Below are positions 9,622 to 23,052 of a DNA stretch of 64,000 nucleotides, piece after piece; position 1 is the stretch's first letter; every line of letters starts with the position of its first letter. A program made the translations under genes and the position numbers. Source of the stretch: Bradyrhizobium canariense (GTDB lineage: Bacteria; Pseudomonadota; Alphaproteobacteria; Rhizobiales; Xanthobacteraceae); NCBI RefSeq assembly GCF_018130465.1, contig NZ_JAFCKJ010000014.1, forward strand, positions 124,001-188,000, written 5' to 3'. The notes beneath the pieces were generated by a model. That model saw only the letters and a program-made list of their open reading frames with translations, ran no database searches and was not told the DNA's origin.

Positions 9622-10020
9622 TCAGAACACCGTGAAGAGAACTTCACCGCCCACGTTCGCTTCACGCGCACTGTGGTCGGCCATGATTCCCTTCGGTGTC
9701 GACAACACCGAAATGCCGAGTCCGTTATTGACCCGCGGCAGGTTCTTCACCGAGGCGTAAACACGACGCCCGGGCTTGGAGACACGCTCGATCTCGCGGA
9801 TAACGGGCTCGCCGTCGAAATACTTCAGCTCGATCTCGATCTCGCTGCGGCCCGAGGAGTGCTCGAGCGTTGCGTAACCGCGGATGTAGCCTTCGCTCTT
9901 CAGCACCTCGAGCACGTTCTCGCGCATCTTCGAGCCAGGCGTGGAGACCTTGTTCTTGGAGCGCATCTGCGCGTTGCGGATGCGGGTGATCAGATCGCTG
10001 ATTGGATCGTGCGTAGACAT
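9622..10020 (-). CDS. rpsH: 30S ribosomal protein S8
   Basis: S8 of 132 aa, a primary 16S rRNA-binding protein of the central domain and, in E. coli, the translational repressor of the spc operon. It starts with [13 protein letters not shown] and ends with [17 protein letters not shown]. Whether the repressor role is kept in this organism is not visible here. Gap to rpsN is 14 bases. Confidence 0.98.
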   Translation of the reverse strand: MSTHDPISDLITRIRNAQMRSKNKVSTPGSKMRENVLEVLKSEGYIRGYATLEHSSGRSEIEIELKYFDGEPVIREIERVSKPGRRVYASVKNLPRVNNGLGISVLSTPKGIMADHSAREANVGGEVLFTVF

Positions 10021-10034
10021 CTAAACGACCCCCC

Positions 10035-10340
10035 TTACCAGCTGGACTTCACGAGGCCCGGGACCATGCCCTTGGAGCCAAGGTCCCGCATTGCGATACG
10101 GGACAGTTTGGTCAAGCGATAGTTCGAGCGCGAACGGCCCGACAGCTCGCAACGCAGACGGATGCGGGTCGCCGACGAGTTGCGCGGCATTTCCGCCAGC
10201 TTCAGGGTCGCGGCGAACCGCTCCTCCATCGGCAACGTCTTGTCGGCGATGATCGCCTTCAACCGCTCGCGCTTCGGGGCGGCGTTCTTCGTCATCCGCT
10301 TGCGCCGGTTGTTCTTCTCGATTGAACTCTTCTTTGCCAT
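10035..10340 (-). CDS. rpsN: 30S ribosomal protein S14 (zinc-free type)
   Basis: S14 of 101 aa, the long form without the CxxC zinc motifs found in the short 61-aa form. The conserved region RNSSATRIRLRCELSGR and the C-terminus RDLGSKGMVPGLVKSSW identify it. It lies between rplE and rpsH, the standard place for the zinc-independent copy. Confidence 0.98.
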   Translation of the reverse strand: MAKKSSIEKNNRRKRMTKNAAPKRERLKAIIADKTLPMEERFAATLKLAEMPRNSSATRIRLRCELSGRSRSNYRLTKLSRIAMRDLGSKGMVPGLVKSSW

Positions 10341-10386
10341 GCTTGGCTCCTGGGTATCCGCGTTTGAGAGGCTTTAGGTCAGCGTC

Positions 10387-10936
<550 letters not shown>

Positions 10937-10944
<8 letters not shown>

Positions 10945-11251
10945 CGATCTCAGCTCCCGAGCTCTTGGCGATGCGGACCTTCTTGCCGTCCGCCAGAATC
11001 TTGAATCCCACGCGGGTCGGCTTTCCGTCCTTGCCGACATACGCGATGTTGGACAGTTGGATCGGCGACTCCTTCGAGATGATGCCGCCCTCCTGGGCCT
11101 GCGTCTGCTTCTGGTGACGCTTGACCATATTGATGCCGCGCACGAGCGCGGTGCCGGCGACGGGACGCACTTCGAACACTTCGCCGGTGCGGCCCTTGTC
11201 GCGACCGGTCAGCACGACGACCTTGTCGCCCTTGCGGATCTTCGCAGCCAT
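10937..11251 (-). CDS. rplX: 50S ribosomal protein L24
   Basis: L24 of 104 aa, an assembly initiator at the exit side of the large subunit. The KOW motif is near the N-terminus ([19 protein letters not shown]). The ATG at 11251 is preferred over an in-frame GTG one codon upstream because it overlaps the rplN stop as TGATG. The 3-prime end overlaps rplE by eight bases. Confidence 0.97.
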
Positions 11252-11619
11252 CACAGCACCTCCGGCGCGAGCGAGATGATCTTCATGTGGTTCTTGGCGC
11301 GCAGCTCGCGCGGTACGGGCCCGAAGATACGGGTGCCGACCGGCTCGGACTGGTTGTTGATCAGAACGGCGGCGTTGCGGTCGAAGCGGATGACCGAACC
11401 GTCAGCGCGGCGGATGTCCTTGCGGACGCGCACCACGACGGCCTTCATCACGTCGCCCTTCTTCACCTTGCCACGCGGAATCGCTTCCTTGATCGAAACG
11501 ACGATGATGTCGCCGATCGTGGCGTAGCGGCGCTTGGAGCCTCCGAGCACCTTGATACACATGACACGGCGTGCGCCAGAATTGTCGGCCACGTCGAGGT
11601 TGGTCTGCATCTGAATCAT
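11251..11619 (-). CDS. rplN: 50S ribosomal protein L14
   Basis: L14 of 122 aa, one of the most conserved ribosomal proteins and part of the intersubunit bridge near helix 95. The start ATG at 11619 gives the canonical [16 protein letters not shown]; an open frame extends to 11670 without family support. It is the first gene of the spc operon and lies 83 bases after rpsQ, with no convincing promoter seen in the gap. Confidence 0.98.
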   Translation of the reverse strand: MIQMQTNLDVADNSGARRVMCIKVLGGSKRRYATIGDIIVVSIKEAIPRGKVKKGDVMKAVVVRVRKDIRRADGSVIRFDRNAAVLINNQSEPVGTRIFGPVPRELRAKNHMKIISLAPEVL

Positions 11620-11702
11620 TGATGCACCTCGTCCTCTTCTCTTTGCGCCAGCCCAGCCGGCGCTCAACATTTCCCTGAAGTCAGTCGGCTAAAGCCGACA
11701 GA

Positions 11703-11951
11703 TCAGGCGCTTTTCTTGTGTTCGCCCCGGATCACGACCCAGCGCTTCAACTTCGAAATCGGCTTCGATTCCTCGATCCACACCATGTCGCCCGGCTTGA
11801 ATTCGTTGCTCTCGTCGTGCGCGTGGTAGTTCTTCGAACGGCGGATCGTCTTCTTGTAGATCGGGTGTGTGAAGCGGCGATCGACGCGCACCACGATGGT
11901 CTTGGCTTGCTTGTCGCTGACGACCACGCCCTGCAAAGTACGTTTCGGCAT
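11703..11951 (-). CDS. rpsQ: 30S ribosomal protein S17
   Basis: S17 of 82 aa, an early-binding 16S protein with an OB fold. The start at 11951 ([18 protein letters not shown]) matches the family; the upstream open frame overlaps rpmC. Conserved block [23 protein letters not shown]. Last gene of the S10 operon, 13 bases after rpmC. Confidence 0.98.
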   Translation of the reverse strand: MPKRTLQGVVVSDKQAKTIVVRVDRRFTHPIYKKTIRRSKNYHAHDESNEFKPGDMVWIEESKPISKLKRWVVIRGEHKKSA

Positions 11952-11964
11952 ATTCGTAAGCCTC

Positions 11965-12177
11965 TTACTTCTTCTTCGCGCGCGTCTGCGCGGCGACGGT
12001 CTTGATCCGGGCGATGTCACGGCGGGCCTCGCGCAGGCGCGAGGTGTTCTCGAGCTGCCCGGTGGCGCGCTGGAAGCGCAGGTTGAAGCGCTCCTTCTTC
12101 AGGTTCAGGATGGCGTCATCCTGCTGATCGGGGCTCAACGCGCGGATGTCTTCGATCTTCATCTGGGCCATGGCCAT
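11965..12177 (-). CDS. rpmC: 50S ribosomal protein L29
   Basis: L29 of 70 aa, a small two-helix protein near the tunnel exit, next to the SRP and trigger-factor docking site. The [16 protein letters not shown] and [12 protein letters not shown] segments are typical. The ATG at 12177 shares its A with the rplP stop (TAATG), indicating coupled translation; an in-frame ATG two codons later is an alternative start. Confidence 0.97.
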   Translation of the reverse strand: MAMAQMKIEDIRALSPDQQDDAILNLKKERFNLRFQRATGQLENTSRLREARRDIARIKTVAAQTRAKKK

Positions 12178-12590
12178 TACTCCGCAATGCGCTCGACGAA
12201 GCGCGTCTTGATCGGCAGCTTGGCTGCCGCCAGGGTCAGCGCTTCACGCGCCGTCTGGGTGTTGACGCCGTCGATCTCAAACAGCACCCGGCCCGGCTTG
12301 ACGCGCGCGACCCACAATTCCGGCGCGCCCTTGCCGGAGCCCATGCGGACTTCGGCAGGCTTCTTCGACACGGGAACGTCGGGGAATATGCGGATCCAGA
12401 CGCGGCCGGCGCGCTTCATGTGGCGGGTCAGCGCGCGGCGAGCGGCCTCGATCTGGCGCGCGGTGACGCGCTCAGGCTCGGTCGCCTTCAGGCCGAACTG
12501 GCCGAACGCCAACGTCGCGCCCGAAGACGCAACGCCGTGGATACGGCCCTTATGCGCCTTCCGGAACTTCGTTTTCTTAGGTTGCATCAT
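12177..12590 (-). CDS. rplP: 50S ribosomal protein L16
   Basis: L16 of 137 aa, a late-assembly protein that helps form the A-site region of the peptidyl-transferase center. It begins [16 protein letters not shown] (two successive ATG codons, 12590 or 12587) and contains [18 protein letters not shown] and [20 protein letters not shown]. It lies 32 bases after rpsC. Confidence 0.98.
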   Translation of the reverse strand: MMQPKKTKFRKAHKGRIHGVASSGATLAFGQFGLKATEPERVTARQIEAARRALTRHMKRAGRVWIRIFPDVPVSKKPAEVRMGSGKGAPELWVARVKPGRVLFEIDGVNTQTAREALTLAAAKLPIKTRFVERIAE

Positions 12591-12622
12591 GGCTTCAAGC
12601 CCTCAAATTCTCTGTGCTGGCG

Positions 12623-13348
12623 TCAGGCCGCAGCGTTGTCACGGCGCTGCCGGCCGCCGCGATCGCCGCCGCCACCAGTCTCACCTTCGGCCATTCTCTT
12701 GTCCTGGGCCATCGGATCGTGCTCGAGGATCTCGCCCTTGAAGATCCAGACCTTGACACCGCAGGTGCCGAAGGTCGTGAACGCGGTCGCAACGCCGTAG
12801 TCGATGTCTGCGCGCAGCGTGTGCAGCGGCACGCGACCTTCGCGGTACCACTCCATGCGCGCGATTTCCGCACCGCCCAGACGTCCCGAGCAGTTGATGC
12901 GGATGCCTTCCGCGCCGAGACGCATCGCCGACTGAACGGCGCGCTTCATGGCGCGGCGGAACGCCACGCGGCGCTCCAGCTGCTGCGCGATCGACTCGGC
13001 CACCAGCGTCGCATCGAGCTCCGGCTTGCGGATCTCGACGATGTTGATGACGACGTCGGACGAGGTGATGTCCGCGACCTTCTTGCGCAGCTTGTCGATG
13101 TCGGCGCCCTTCTTGCCGATCACCACGCCCGGACGAGCCGAGTGGATGGTGACGCGGCACTTCTTGTGCGGACGCTCGATCACGATGCGGGCGACAGCCG
13201 CCTGCTTGAGCTCCTTGTGCAGGATCTCACGGATCTTGACGTCTTCGTGCAGCAGCTTGCCGTATTCCTGCTTGCCGGCGTACCAGCGGGAATCCCAAGT
13301 CCGGTTGATGCCAAGACGCAGACCGATCGGATTGATCTTTTGACCCAT
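12623..13348 (-). CDS. rpsC: 30S ribosomal protein S3
   Basis: S3 of 241 aa, a head protein at the mRNA entry channel. It contains the KH domain (about residues 40-110, with [14 protein letters not shown]) and the C-terminal half with [22 protein letters not shown] Gly/Arg-rich, probably disordered tail ([14 protein letters not shown]) follows the conserved fold. Gap to rplV is 18 bases. Confidence 0.98.
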   Translation of the reverse strand: MGQKINPIGLRLGINRTWDSRWYAGKQEYGKLLHEDVKIREILHKELKQAAVARIVIERPHKKCRVTIHSARPGVVIGKKGADIDKLRKKVADITSSDVVINIVEIRKPELDATLVAESIAQQLERRVAFRRAMKRAVQSAMRLGAEGIRINCSGRLGGAEIARMEWYREGRVPLHTLRADIDYGVATAFTTFGTCGVKVWIFKGEILEHDPMAQDKRMAEGETGGGGDRGGRQRRDNAAA

Positions 13349-13366
13349 CGTGTTCTCCTGCGTCCC

Positions 13367-13753
13367 TTAAGCCGCTGCTTCGGCTTCGACCTGACGAACG
13401 ATGATCGTCAGCTGTGAAAATGGTTTGTAGACGCGACCCGAACGGCCACGGCCGCGGGCGGCAAAGCGCTTCATCACGAGGCCGTTGCCGACGAAGGCCT
13501 GCGCCACGACGAGATCGTCCACGTCGAGGTCGTGGTTGTTCTCGGCGTTGGCAATAGCCGATTCCAGGCACTTCTTCACGTCAACCGCGATCCGCTTGCG
13601 CGAAAACTGCAGGTCGGCGAGCGCAGAAGCCGCCTTCCGGCCGCGAATGAGCTGGGCGACCAGGTTGAGCTTCTGCGGGCTCACCCGCAGCATCCGGGCG
13701 ACCGCCTTGGCCTCGTTCTCGGCAAGGCTCCGTTCGCGCTTAGGTTTGCTCAT
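13367..13753 (-). CDS. rplV: 50S ribosomal protein L22
   Basis: L22 of 128 aa. Its hairpin loop ([15 protein letters not shown] near the C-terminus) reaches into the peptide exit tunnel and is the classic site of macrolide resistance changes; the loop here appears ordinary. The N-terminal block [20 protein letters not shown] is conserved. Ten bases after rpsS. Confidence 0.98.
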   Translation of the reverse strand: MSKPKRERSLAENEAKAVARMLRVSPQKLNLVAQLIRGRKAASALADLQFSRKRIAVDVKKCLESAIANAENNHDLDVDDLVVAQAFVGNGLVMKRFAARGRGRSGRVYKPFSQLTIIVRQVEAEAAA

Positions 13754-13763
13754 CGTTTAATCC

Positions 13764-14042
13764 TCAAGCCTTCTTGGCTTTCTTGTCCCCGGAGTGGCCA
13801 TGGAAGGTCCGGGTCGGCGAGAACTCGCCGAACTTGTGACCGACCATTTCCTCGTTGACGGCCACCGGCACGTGCTTCTGACCGTTGTAGACGCCGAAGG
13901 TCAGGCCGACGAATTGCGGCAGGATCGTCGAGCGACGGCTCCAGATCTTGATGACGTCGTGACGGCCGGACGAACGCGCGGCATCTGCCTTCTTGAGCAG
14001 AGAACCCTCGACGAACGGGCCTTTCCAGACTGAACGAACCAT
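13764..14042 (-). CDS. rpsS: 30S ribosomal protein S19
   Basis: S19 of 92 aa, a head protein that forms a pair with S13. It begins [19 protein letters not shown] and contains [24 protein letters not shown] and [13 protein letters not shown]. Standard length and position between rplB and rplV. Confidence 0.98.
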   Translation of the reverse strand: MVRSVWKGPFVEGSLLKKADAARSSGRHDVIKIWSRRSTILPQFVGLTFGVYNGQKHVPVAVNEEMVGHKFGEFSPTRTFHGHSGDKKAKKA

Positions 14043-14054
14043 GTCCGGCGTTCC

Positions 14055-14888
14055 TTACTTCTTCCGCTTGTGGCGGCTTAGGAGAATGAATTTGTTGGTC
14101 GACTTGTTGGAGCGGGTCTTCTTGCCCTTGGTCGGCTTGCCCCACGGAGTAACCGGGTGGCGACCGCCCGAGGTACGACCTTCACCACCGCCGTGCGGAT
14201 GGTCGATCGGGTTCATCGAAACGCCGCGGTTGTGCGGCTTGCGGCCCAGCCAACGGTTGCGGCCGGCCTTGCCGATCGAGGTGTTCATGTGATCCGGGTT
14301 CGACACCGCGCCGATCGTGCCGCGGCAACGGCCGTGCACCAGGCGCTGTTCGCCCGAATTCAGGCGGATGATCACGTAGTCCTGGTCGCGACCGACGAGC
14401 TGGGCGTAGGTGCCCGCGGAACGGGCGAGCTGGCCGCCCTTCCCGATCTTGACCTCGATGTTGTGGATGATCGTGCCGACCGGCATGTTGCCGAGCGGCA
14501 TGACATTGCCCGGCTTCACGTCGACATAGTTGCCGGCAACGACGGAATCGCCGACGGCCAAGCGCTGCGGCGCCAGGATATAGGCCTGGGTGCCGTCTTC
14601 GTACTTGACGAGCGCGATGAACGCGGTGCGGTTCGGATCATATTCCAGCCGCTCGACCGTCGCGGGCGCATCGACCTTGTCGCGCTTGAAGTCGACGGTA
14701 CGCAGCGTCCGCTTATGACCGCCGCCGCGGAAGCGCACGGTGATGCGACCGGTGTTGTTGCGGCCGCCAGAGGAGTGCTTGCCTTCGGTGAGCGCCTTGA
14801 CCGGCTTGCCCTTGTAGAGGGCCGAACGATCGACCATGACCAGCTGGCGCTGGCCCGGCGTCGTGGGATTGAATGTCTTCAGTGCCAT
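14055..14888 (-). CDS. rplB: 50S ribosomal protein L2
   Basis: L2 of 277 aa, needed for subunit association and peptidyl-transferase activity. The conserved [20 protein letters not shown] and, near the C-terminus, [19 protein letters not shown] with the functionally important His are present. Length is normal. Twelve bases separate it from rplW upstream. Confidence 0.98.
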   Translation of the reverse strand: MALKTFNPTTPGQRQLVMVDRSALYKGKPVKALTEGKHSSGGRNNTGRITVRFRGGGHKRTLRTVDFKRDKVDAPATVERLEYDPNRTAFIALVKYEDGTQAYILAPQRLAVGDSVVAGNYVDVKPGNVMPLGNMPVGTIIHNIEVKIGKGGQLARSAGTYAQLVGRDQDYVIIRLNSGEQRLVHGRCRGTIGAVSNPDHMNTSIGKAGRNRWLGRKPHNRGVSMNPIDHPHGGGEGRTSGGRHPVTPWGKPTKGKKTRSNKSTNKFILLSRHKRKK

Positions 14889-14900
14889 CGTCGTACGACC

Positions 14901-15203
14901 TTACAGACCGGTGGTCACGTCGATCCGGTGACCCTCTTCGAGAGTCACGATCGCGCGCTTTGAGTTCGACTGCGAGCCGAGATTGCCGCGGAAGATCTTG
15001 GTCTTGCCCTTGCGGACCAGCGTGTTGACGCTCTTGACCTTGACGTCGAACAGCTTCTCGATCGCTTCCTTGATCTGCGGCTTGGTCGCCTTCGCAGCCA
15101 CCTTGAACAGCACCTTGTTGTGCTCCGAGGCGATCGTGGCCTTTTCGGTCACGACCGGCGACAGGATCACGTCGTAATGGCGAGGCTCGATGTTCTTCGT
15201 CAT
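14901..15203 (-). CDS. rplW: 50S ribosomal protein L23
   Basis: L23 of 100 aa, at the tunnel exit, where it docks trigger factor and SRP. Signature segments are [11 protein letters not shown] and [18 protein letters not shown]. The ATG at 15203 overlaps the rplD stop (ATGA), a sign of coupled translation. Confidence 0.98.
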   Translation of the reverse strand: MTKNIEPRHYDVILSPVVTEKATIASEHNKVLFKVAAKATKPQIKEAIEKLFDVKVKSVNTLVRKGKTKIFRGNLGSQSNSKRAIVTLEEGHRIDVTTGL

Positions 15204-15820
15204 TTGAAGCGCGCCTCCAGCGCATCGATGGCGGCCTTGGTCAGAACAAGCTTCCGACGGCGCAGGATGTCATAGACGTTGATGCCTTGGATCGGCAGCA
15301 CGTCCATGTTCGGGATGTTGCGGGCCGCAGCGGCGAAGCCGTTGTTGAGCTCGGCGCCGTCGATGATCAGCGCGTTGGTCAAGCCCAGACCGGAGAAATG
15401 ACCGAGCAGCGCCTTGGTCTTGGCAGCTTCCAGCGCGGCCTTGTCGATCACGACGAGATCGCCGTCCTTGGCCTTGGCCGAGAGCGCATGCTTAAGGGCG
15501 AGCGCACGGACCTTCTTCGGCAGGTCGGTGGCGTGCGAACGCACCACCGGACCGAAGGCACGGCCACCGCCGCGGAACTGCGGCACGCGCGCCGAGCCGT
15601 GACGAGCACCGCCGGTGCCCTTCTGCTTGTACATCTTCTTGCCGGTGCGCCAGATCTCGGCGCGGCCCTTGGCCTTGTGTGTACCGGCCTGGCGCTTGTT
15701 GAGCTGCCACTGCACGCAACGTGCAATGATGTCCTGGCGCGGCTCGAGGCCGAAAATGGTGTCGGAAAGCTGGACCGAGCCGGCTTCCTTACCTTCGAGG
15801 GTCGTGACCTTCAATTCCAT
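15200..15820 (-). CDS. rplD: 50S ribosomal protein L4
   Basis: L4 of 206 aa, a tunnel-lining protein and, in E. coli, the autogenous repressor of the S10 operon. The start ATG at 15820 ([16 protein letters not shown]) is supported by family length and by a single-base gap to the rplC stop; the longer open frame to 15928 is a shadow of rplC. The tunnel loop [19 protein letters not shown] is intact. Whether it represses its operon in this organism is unknown. Confidence 0.98.
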   Translation of the reverse strand: MELKVTTLEGKEAGSVQLSDTIFGLEPRQDIIARCVQWQLNKRQAGTHKAKGRAEIWRTGKKMYKQKGTGGARHGSARVPQFRGGGRAFGPVVRSHATDLPKKVRALALKHALSAKAKDGDLVVIDKAALEAAKTKALLGHFSGLGLTNALIIDGAELNNGFAAAARNIPNMDVLPIQGINVYDILRRRKLVLTKAAIDALEARFK

Positions 15821-15821
15821 C

Positions 15822-16535
15822 TCACGCCTCCTGCGCAGCCGGAGCAGCGTCCGCTTCGCCAGCAACCTTGAACTTGCCGGGCTTCGGAGCTTCCTTCGGC
15901 AGCGGCTTCTTGACGGCGTCGCGCACACGGATCCAGCCGCCCTTGGAGCCGGGAACGGCGCCTTCGACGAGGATCAGACCGCGCTCGACATCGAGCTGAA
16001 CGACCCGAAGGTTGAGCGTGGTGATGCGGTCGACGCCCATGTGACCGGGCATCTTCTTGTTCTTCCAGGTCTTGCCCGGGTCCTGACGGCCACCGGTCGA
16101 ACCGATCGAACGGTGCGAGACCGACACGCCGTGGGTGGCGCGCAGACCGCCGAAGTTCCAGCGCTTCATACCGCCGGCAAAACCCTTACCGACCGAGGTA
16201 CCGGTGACGTCGACGAACTGACCGACGACAAAGTGGTCGGCCAGGATCTCGGCACCGACGGGGATCATCTGATCCGCAGAGACGCGGAATTCCTCGACCT
16301 GCCGTTTCGGCTCGACCTTGGCGACCGCGAACTGGCCGCGCTCCGCCTTGGGCATGTAAACGGTCTTGCGGCTGCCAGAACCAAGCTGGAGCGCGACATA
16401 ACCGTTCTTTTCTTCGGTGCGGTGGCCTACGACCTGGCAATTGCCGAGCTTCAGCACGGTCACGGGGATATGTTCGCCGGCCTCTGTAAAGACCCGCGTC
16501 ATCCCGACCTTTTGTGCGATCACTCCGGAGCGCAT
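15822..16535 (-). CDS. rplC: 50S ribosomal protein L3
   Basis: L3 of 237 aa, an early-assembly protein reaching toward the peptidyl-transferase center. The region [15 protein letters not shown] followed by [22 protein letters not shown] contains the conserved glutamine that is methylated in many bacteria (PrmB target). A C-terminal Pro/Ala-rich tail of about 25 residues extends past the usual end. Only one base separates its stop from rplD. Confidence 0.98.
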   Translation of the reverse strand: MRSGVIAQKVGMTRVFTEAGEHIPVTVLKLGNCQVVGHRTEEKNGYVALQLGSGSRKTVYMPKAERGQFAVAKVEPKRQVEEFRVSADQMIPVGAEILADHFVVGQFVDVTGTSVGKGFAGGMKRWNFGGLRATHGVSVSHRSIGSTGGRQDPGKTWKNKKMPGHMGVDRITTLNLRVVQLDVERGLILVEGAVPGSKGGWIRVRDAVKKPLPKEAPKPGKFKVAGEADAAPAAQEA

Positions 16536-16588
16536 CGGCGTGCTTCCTGTTCTTTCTGTCCGCTAGTCGCGAACGTGATCCAAAAATC

Positions 16589-16897
16589 TTAGAGCTTGAT
16601 CTCGACGTCGACACCGGCGGCCAGGTCGAGCTTCATCAAAGCATCGACGGTCTGCGGGGTCGGATCGACGATGTCGAGCAGGCGCTTGTGGGTGCGCATC
16701 TCGAACTGCTCGCGGCTCTTCTTGTCGACGTGCGGCGAACGGTTGACGGTGAACTTCTCGATGCGGGTGGGCAGCGGAATGGGTCCGCGGACCTGCGCAC
16801 CGGTGCGCTTCGCCGTGTTCACGATCTCGCGGGTCGACGTATCGAGGATACGATGGTCGAACGCCTTGAGACGGATACGAATATTTTGGCCGTTCAT
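16589..16897 (-). CDS. rpsJ: 30S ribosomal protein S10
   Basis: S10 of 102 aa, both a head protein of the 30S subunit and NusE, the partner of NusB and NusG in transcription antitermination and coupling. Conserved: [14 protein letters not shown] and [26 protein letters not shown]. NusG is also encoded in the window (40135-40689). First gene of the S10 operon, 82 bases after tuf. Confidence 0.98.
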
Positions 16898-16922
16898 TGC
16901 CGTGGTCTTTCTTCAGTGGGGT

Positions 16923-16962
16923 GGCGAATAGCGAATAGCGAATGTCACATTCGCTATTCGCC
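16923..16962 (-). other. Palindrome of repeated heptamers between tuf and rpsJ
   Basis: Three copies of gcgaata or near copies in tandem followed by their inverse give a 15-bp inverted repeat (16931-16945 with 16947-16961); the practical loop is about seven bases. It starts 19 bases after the tuf stop on the minus strand, without a strong T tract. It may partly terminate or process the str transcript before the S10 genes. Confidence 0.55.
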
Positions 16963-16979
16963 GATCCCTATTCTCGTAA

Positions 16980-18170
<1,191 letters not shown>

Positions 18171-18210
18171 TTGACTCTCCGTTCAATCGTCAGTTCGAGA
18201 CCGACGACAA

Positions 18211-20283
<2,073 letters not shown>

Positions 20284-20313
20284 GGAGTGTTCCTTAGATT
20301 CCGTGTGTCGCCG

Positions 20314-20799
<486 letters not shown>

Positions 20800-21171
20800 T
20801 TACTTCGGACGCTTGGCGCCGTACTTCGAACGGCGCTGCTTACGGTTCTTGACGCCCTGGGTATCCAGAACGCCGCGGAGGATGTGGTAGCGCACGCCGG
20901 GCAAGTCCTTGACGCGACCGCCGCGGATCATGACCACCGAGTGCTCCTGGAGGTTATGGCCCTCACCGGGGATGTAGCCGATCACCTCGAAGCCGTTGGT
21001 CAGGCGCACCTTGGCAACCTTACGAAGCGCCGAGTTCGGCTTCTTCGGGGTCGTGGTGTAAACGCGCGTGCAAACACCGCGCTTCTGCGGCGACTGCTGC
21101 AGCGCCGGCACCTTCTTGCGCGACTTCTGCACTTCCCGCGGTTGAGCGATCAGCTGGTTGATCGTCGGCAT
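20800..21171 (-). CDS. rpsL: 30S ribosomal protein S12
   Basis: S12 of 123 aa, a decoding-center fidelity protein. The loops [16 protein letters not shown] and [12 protein letters not shown] carry the lysines that change in streptomycin-resistant mutants; both are wild-type. It is the first gene of the super-operon. The only plausible promoter (21580-21606) lies about 410 bases upstream, leaving an unusually long leader. Confidence 0.98.
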   Translation of the reverse strand: MPTINQLIAQPREVQKSRKKVPALQQSPQKRGVCTRVYTTTPKKPNSALRKVAKVRLTNGFEVIGYIPGEGHNLQEHSVVMIRGGRVKDLPGVRYHILRGVLDTQGVKNRKQRRSKYGAKRPK

Positions 21172-21813
21172 CCTGGCATTACCCTTTGTGTTCTGCCGCG
21201 GCCCGTCACCGGGTCCGCAAATTCTTTCGAGCTACCCGCCCGACGAGGCCGCTTTCCGCGGAACAATCCGCACAAAGCGAAATCGCGCCAACCACCCATC
21301 AACGAGCGGAAAGCGCTTCGACGCCACAGAGGACCGCAGTATTCGGACCGGTCAGCTTGAAGCTGCGGCCCGCGCACCGAGGTCATGCATCCGAATTCGA
21401 CCTCGAGAGAACATGCTCAAGAGACCTAAAATCGCACTGGCATTGCCTAGCTATGATCGACAGCGTTTGAGCGGCATTCGTCGAGGTTGGTGCCCGTCCT
21501 GGCGACCCCCAGAGGGATCAAACGGGTGGCCCGTTCCGACGTTGGCGATGCTCACCGCCTGTCGTTAAGTGAGGGGGGTTCTATAAGTGGGTGTCGGTCA
21601 AGTCAAGGCGAAACGACAGTCAGAAGCGCTTCCCGCAGCTGTCGAAATCGCTTCCTGGCCGCCTCGCTGCGCCCTTCCGATATGGGAATGAAGAGCGGGT
21701 TCCGCTACGCCAAACTCAATTTATACCCGGGTCAAATATACTTTTATAACCCTTGCTAAGGCTTTTTTTCCTGTTGGAGCGTCAATGTGCCGCCTTCGGC
21801 GGAGATTTGCGCC
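21172..21813. other. Gene-free divergent spacer between rpsL and the FAD oxidoreductase
   Basis: About 640 bases with no supportable gene. It contains the candidate str promoter (21580-21606) and an AT-rich patch at 21720-21775 that may hold the plus-strand promoter of the FAD oxidoreductase; there a TATACT-like -10 is visible but no good -35. Short open frames in both directions lack family resemblance and typical codon bias. Confidence 0.7.
21580..21606 (-). promoter_or_regulatory. Candidate promoter of the str (rpsL) operon
   Basis: On the minus strand TTGACT (21606-21601) and TATAGA (21585-21580) with a 15-base spacer; read with the alphaproteobacterial CTTGAC form, the spacer is 16. A second TTGAC follows five bases later. 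Predicted start about 21573, giving a leader of roughly 400 bases before rpsL. The spacing is a little short, so confidence is moderate. Confidence 0.5.
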
Positions 21814-23052
21814 ATGCGGTACACCGACATTGCGATTATCGGCGGGGGATTGTCCGGCTCGACCGCCGCCGCGATGCTCGGCCGTACCGGTATTTCAACC
21901 ATCCTGATCGATCCGCATGAGAGCTATTCGGCGGATTTTCGAGTCGAAAAACTCAGCGGTCACGTTCAGGTCGGGCGATTCTTGCAGACGGGAATCGCCG
22001 AATCGGTGCTGCGCCGCGCGACCTTTGTGGGTGAGAACTGGATCGCGCGCTTCGGCCACCTTCTCGACAAGGCGCCAAGCCGGCAGTTCAACATCCTCTA
22101 CGACTCCCTCGTCAACGCTGTCCGCGACGAAATTCCTGCCGGCGTCGAGCGCATCTGCGCCAAGGCCGTCTTGGTCGAGACGAGTGCGGAGCGGCAGAAA
22201 GTCACTCTCTCCAACGACGAGATGGTCTCCGCCCGGCTGGTCGTGCTCGCCAACGGCCTCAACGTCGGCCTGCGCCACCAGCTGGGGATCGCGCGAAAAG
22301 TCGTCAGTGCCTGCCATTCGATTTCGATCGGGTTCGACGTGGTGCCCGCGGGACGGGACTCGTTCGACTTCCCGGCGCTGACCTATTTCTCGGAACGGCC
22401 GAGCGACCGCATCCCCTACCTCACGCTGTTTCCGATCGGGACGCGGATGCGCGCCAACCTGTTCGTCTATCGCAGCTTCGACGATCCCTGGCTGCGGGAG
22501 TTGAGCCGCGCGCCCGCCGCGACGCTGAACGCCGCGCTGCCACGGCTCAAGCGCATCACCGGACCATTCGACATTCCCGGTGAGCTGAAAATCCGCCCGG
22601 TCGATCTCTATGTGAACGATGCAAGCGGCCAACCCGGCCTCGTGCTGGTGGGCGATGCCTTCTCGACCTCCTGCCCCGCCGCCGGCACCGGGTGCGACAA
22701 GGTCTTCACCGACGTCGAGCGGCTCTGCAACCTCTACATCCCGCAGTGGCTGGCCTCCGACGGGATGGATACAAGCAAGGTCGCCGCCTTCTACGCAGAT
22801 CCGGTCAAGCGCGAGTGCGACGAATGGTCGGCGGCGAAGGCGTTCGACTTCCGCTCAGTCTCGATTGCGACGAGCCCTTATTGGACGGCGCAGCGCTGGG
22901 CACGCTTCATTGCCTGGTCGGTTCAGGGGCTATTGCGGCCGCTTGGAGAAGCCTTCCATCTGGAGCCGAACTTCCTCGGTCACTCCTCCTCATCGTCCTC
23001 GTCGAGGTCGTCTTCATCCTCGTCGTCATCGTCGCTGTCCTCGTCGACGTGA
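21814..23052 (+). CDS. FAD-dependent oxidoreductase with poly-serine C-terminus
   Basis: Group-A-like flavoprotein of 412 aa (the family of PHBH, geranylgeranyl reductases and flavin halogenases). The ATG at 21814 is chosen because the FAD motif IIGGGLSG follows at residues 8-15; a GTG at 21787 is also in frame. A second FAD contact, LVGDAFSTSCPAAGTG, is at 278-290. The last 22 residues are almost only serine (391-411, one Arg, one Leu). This tail is encoded by the 73 bases that overlap, in antisense, the acidic end of the ABC transporter gene, so it may be a by-product of that repeat. It converges on an operon with a second FAD enzyme. The substrate is unknown. Confidence 0.85.
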   Translation: MRYTDIAIIGGGLSGSTAAAMLGRTGISTILIDPHESYSADFRVEKLSGHVQVGRFLQTGIAESVLRRATFVGENWIARFGHLLDKAPSRQFNILYDSLVNAVRDEIPAGVERICAKAVLVETSAERQKVTLSNDEMVSARLVVLANGLNVGLRHQLGIARKVVSACHSISIGFDVVPAGRDSFDFPALTYFSERPSDRIPYLTLFPIGTRMRANLFVYRSFDDPWLRELSRAPAATLNAALPRLKRITGPFDIPGELKIRPVDLYVNDASGQPGLVLVGDAFSTSCPAAGTGCDKVFTDVERLCNLYIPQWLASDGMDTSKVAAFYADPVKRECDEWSAAKAFDFRSVSIATSPYWTAQRWARFIAWSVQGLLRPLGEAFHLEPNFLGHSSSSSSSRSSSSSSSSSLSSST

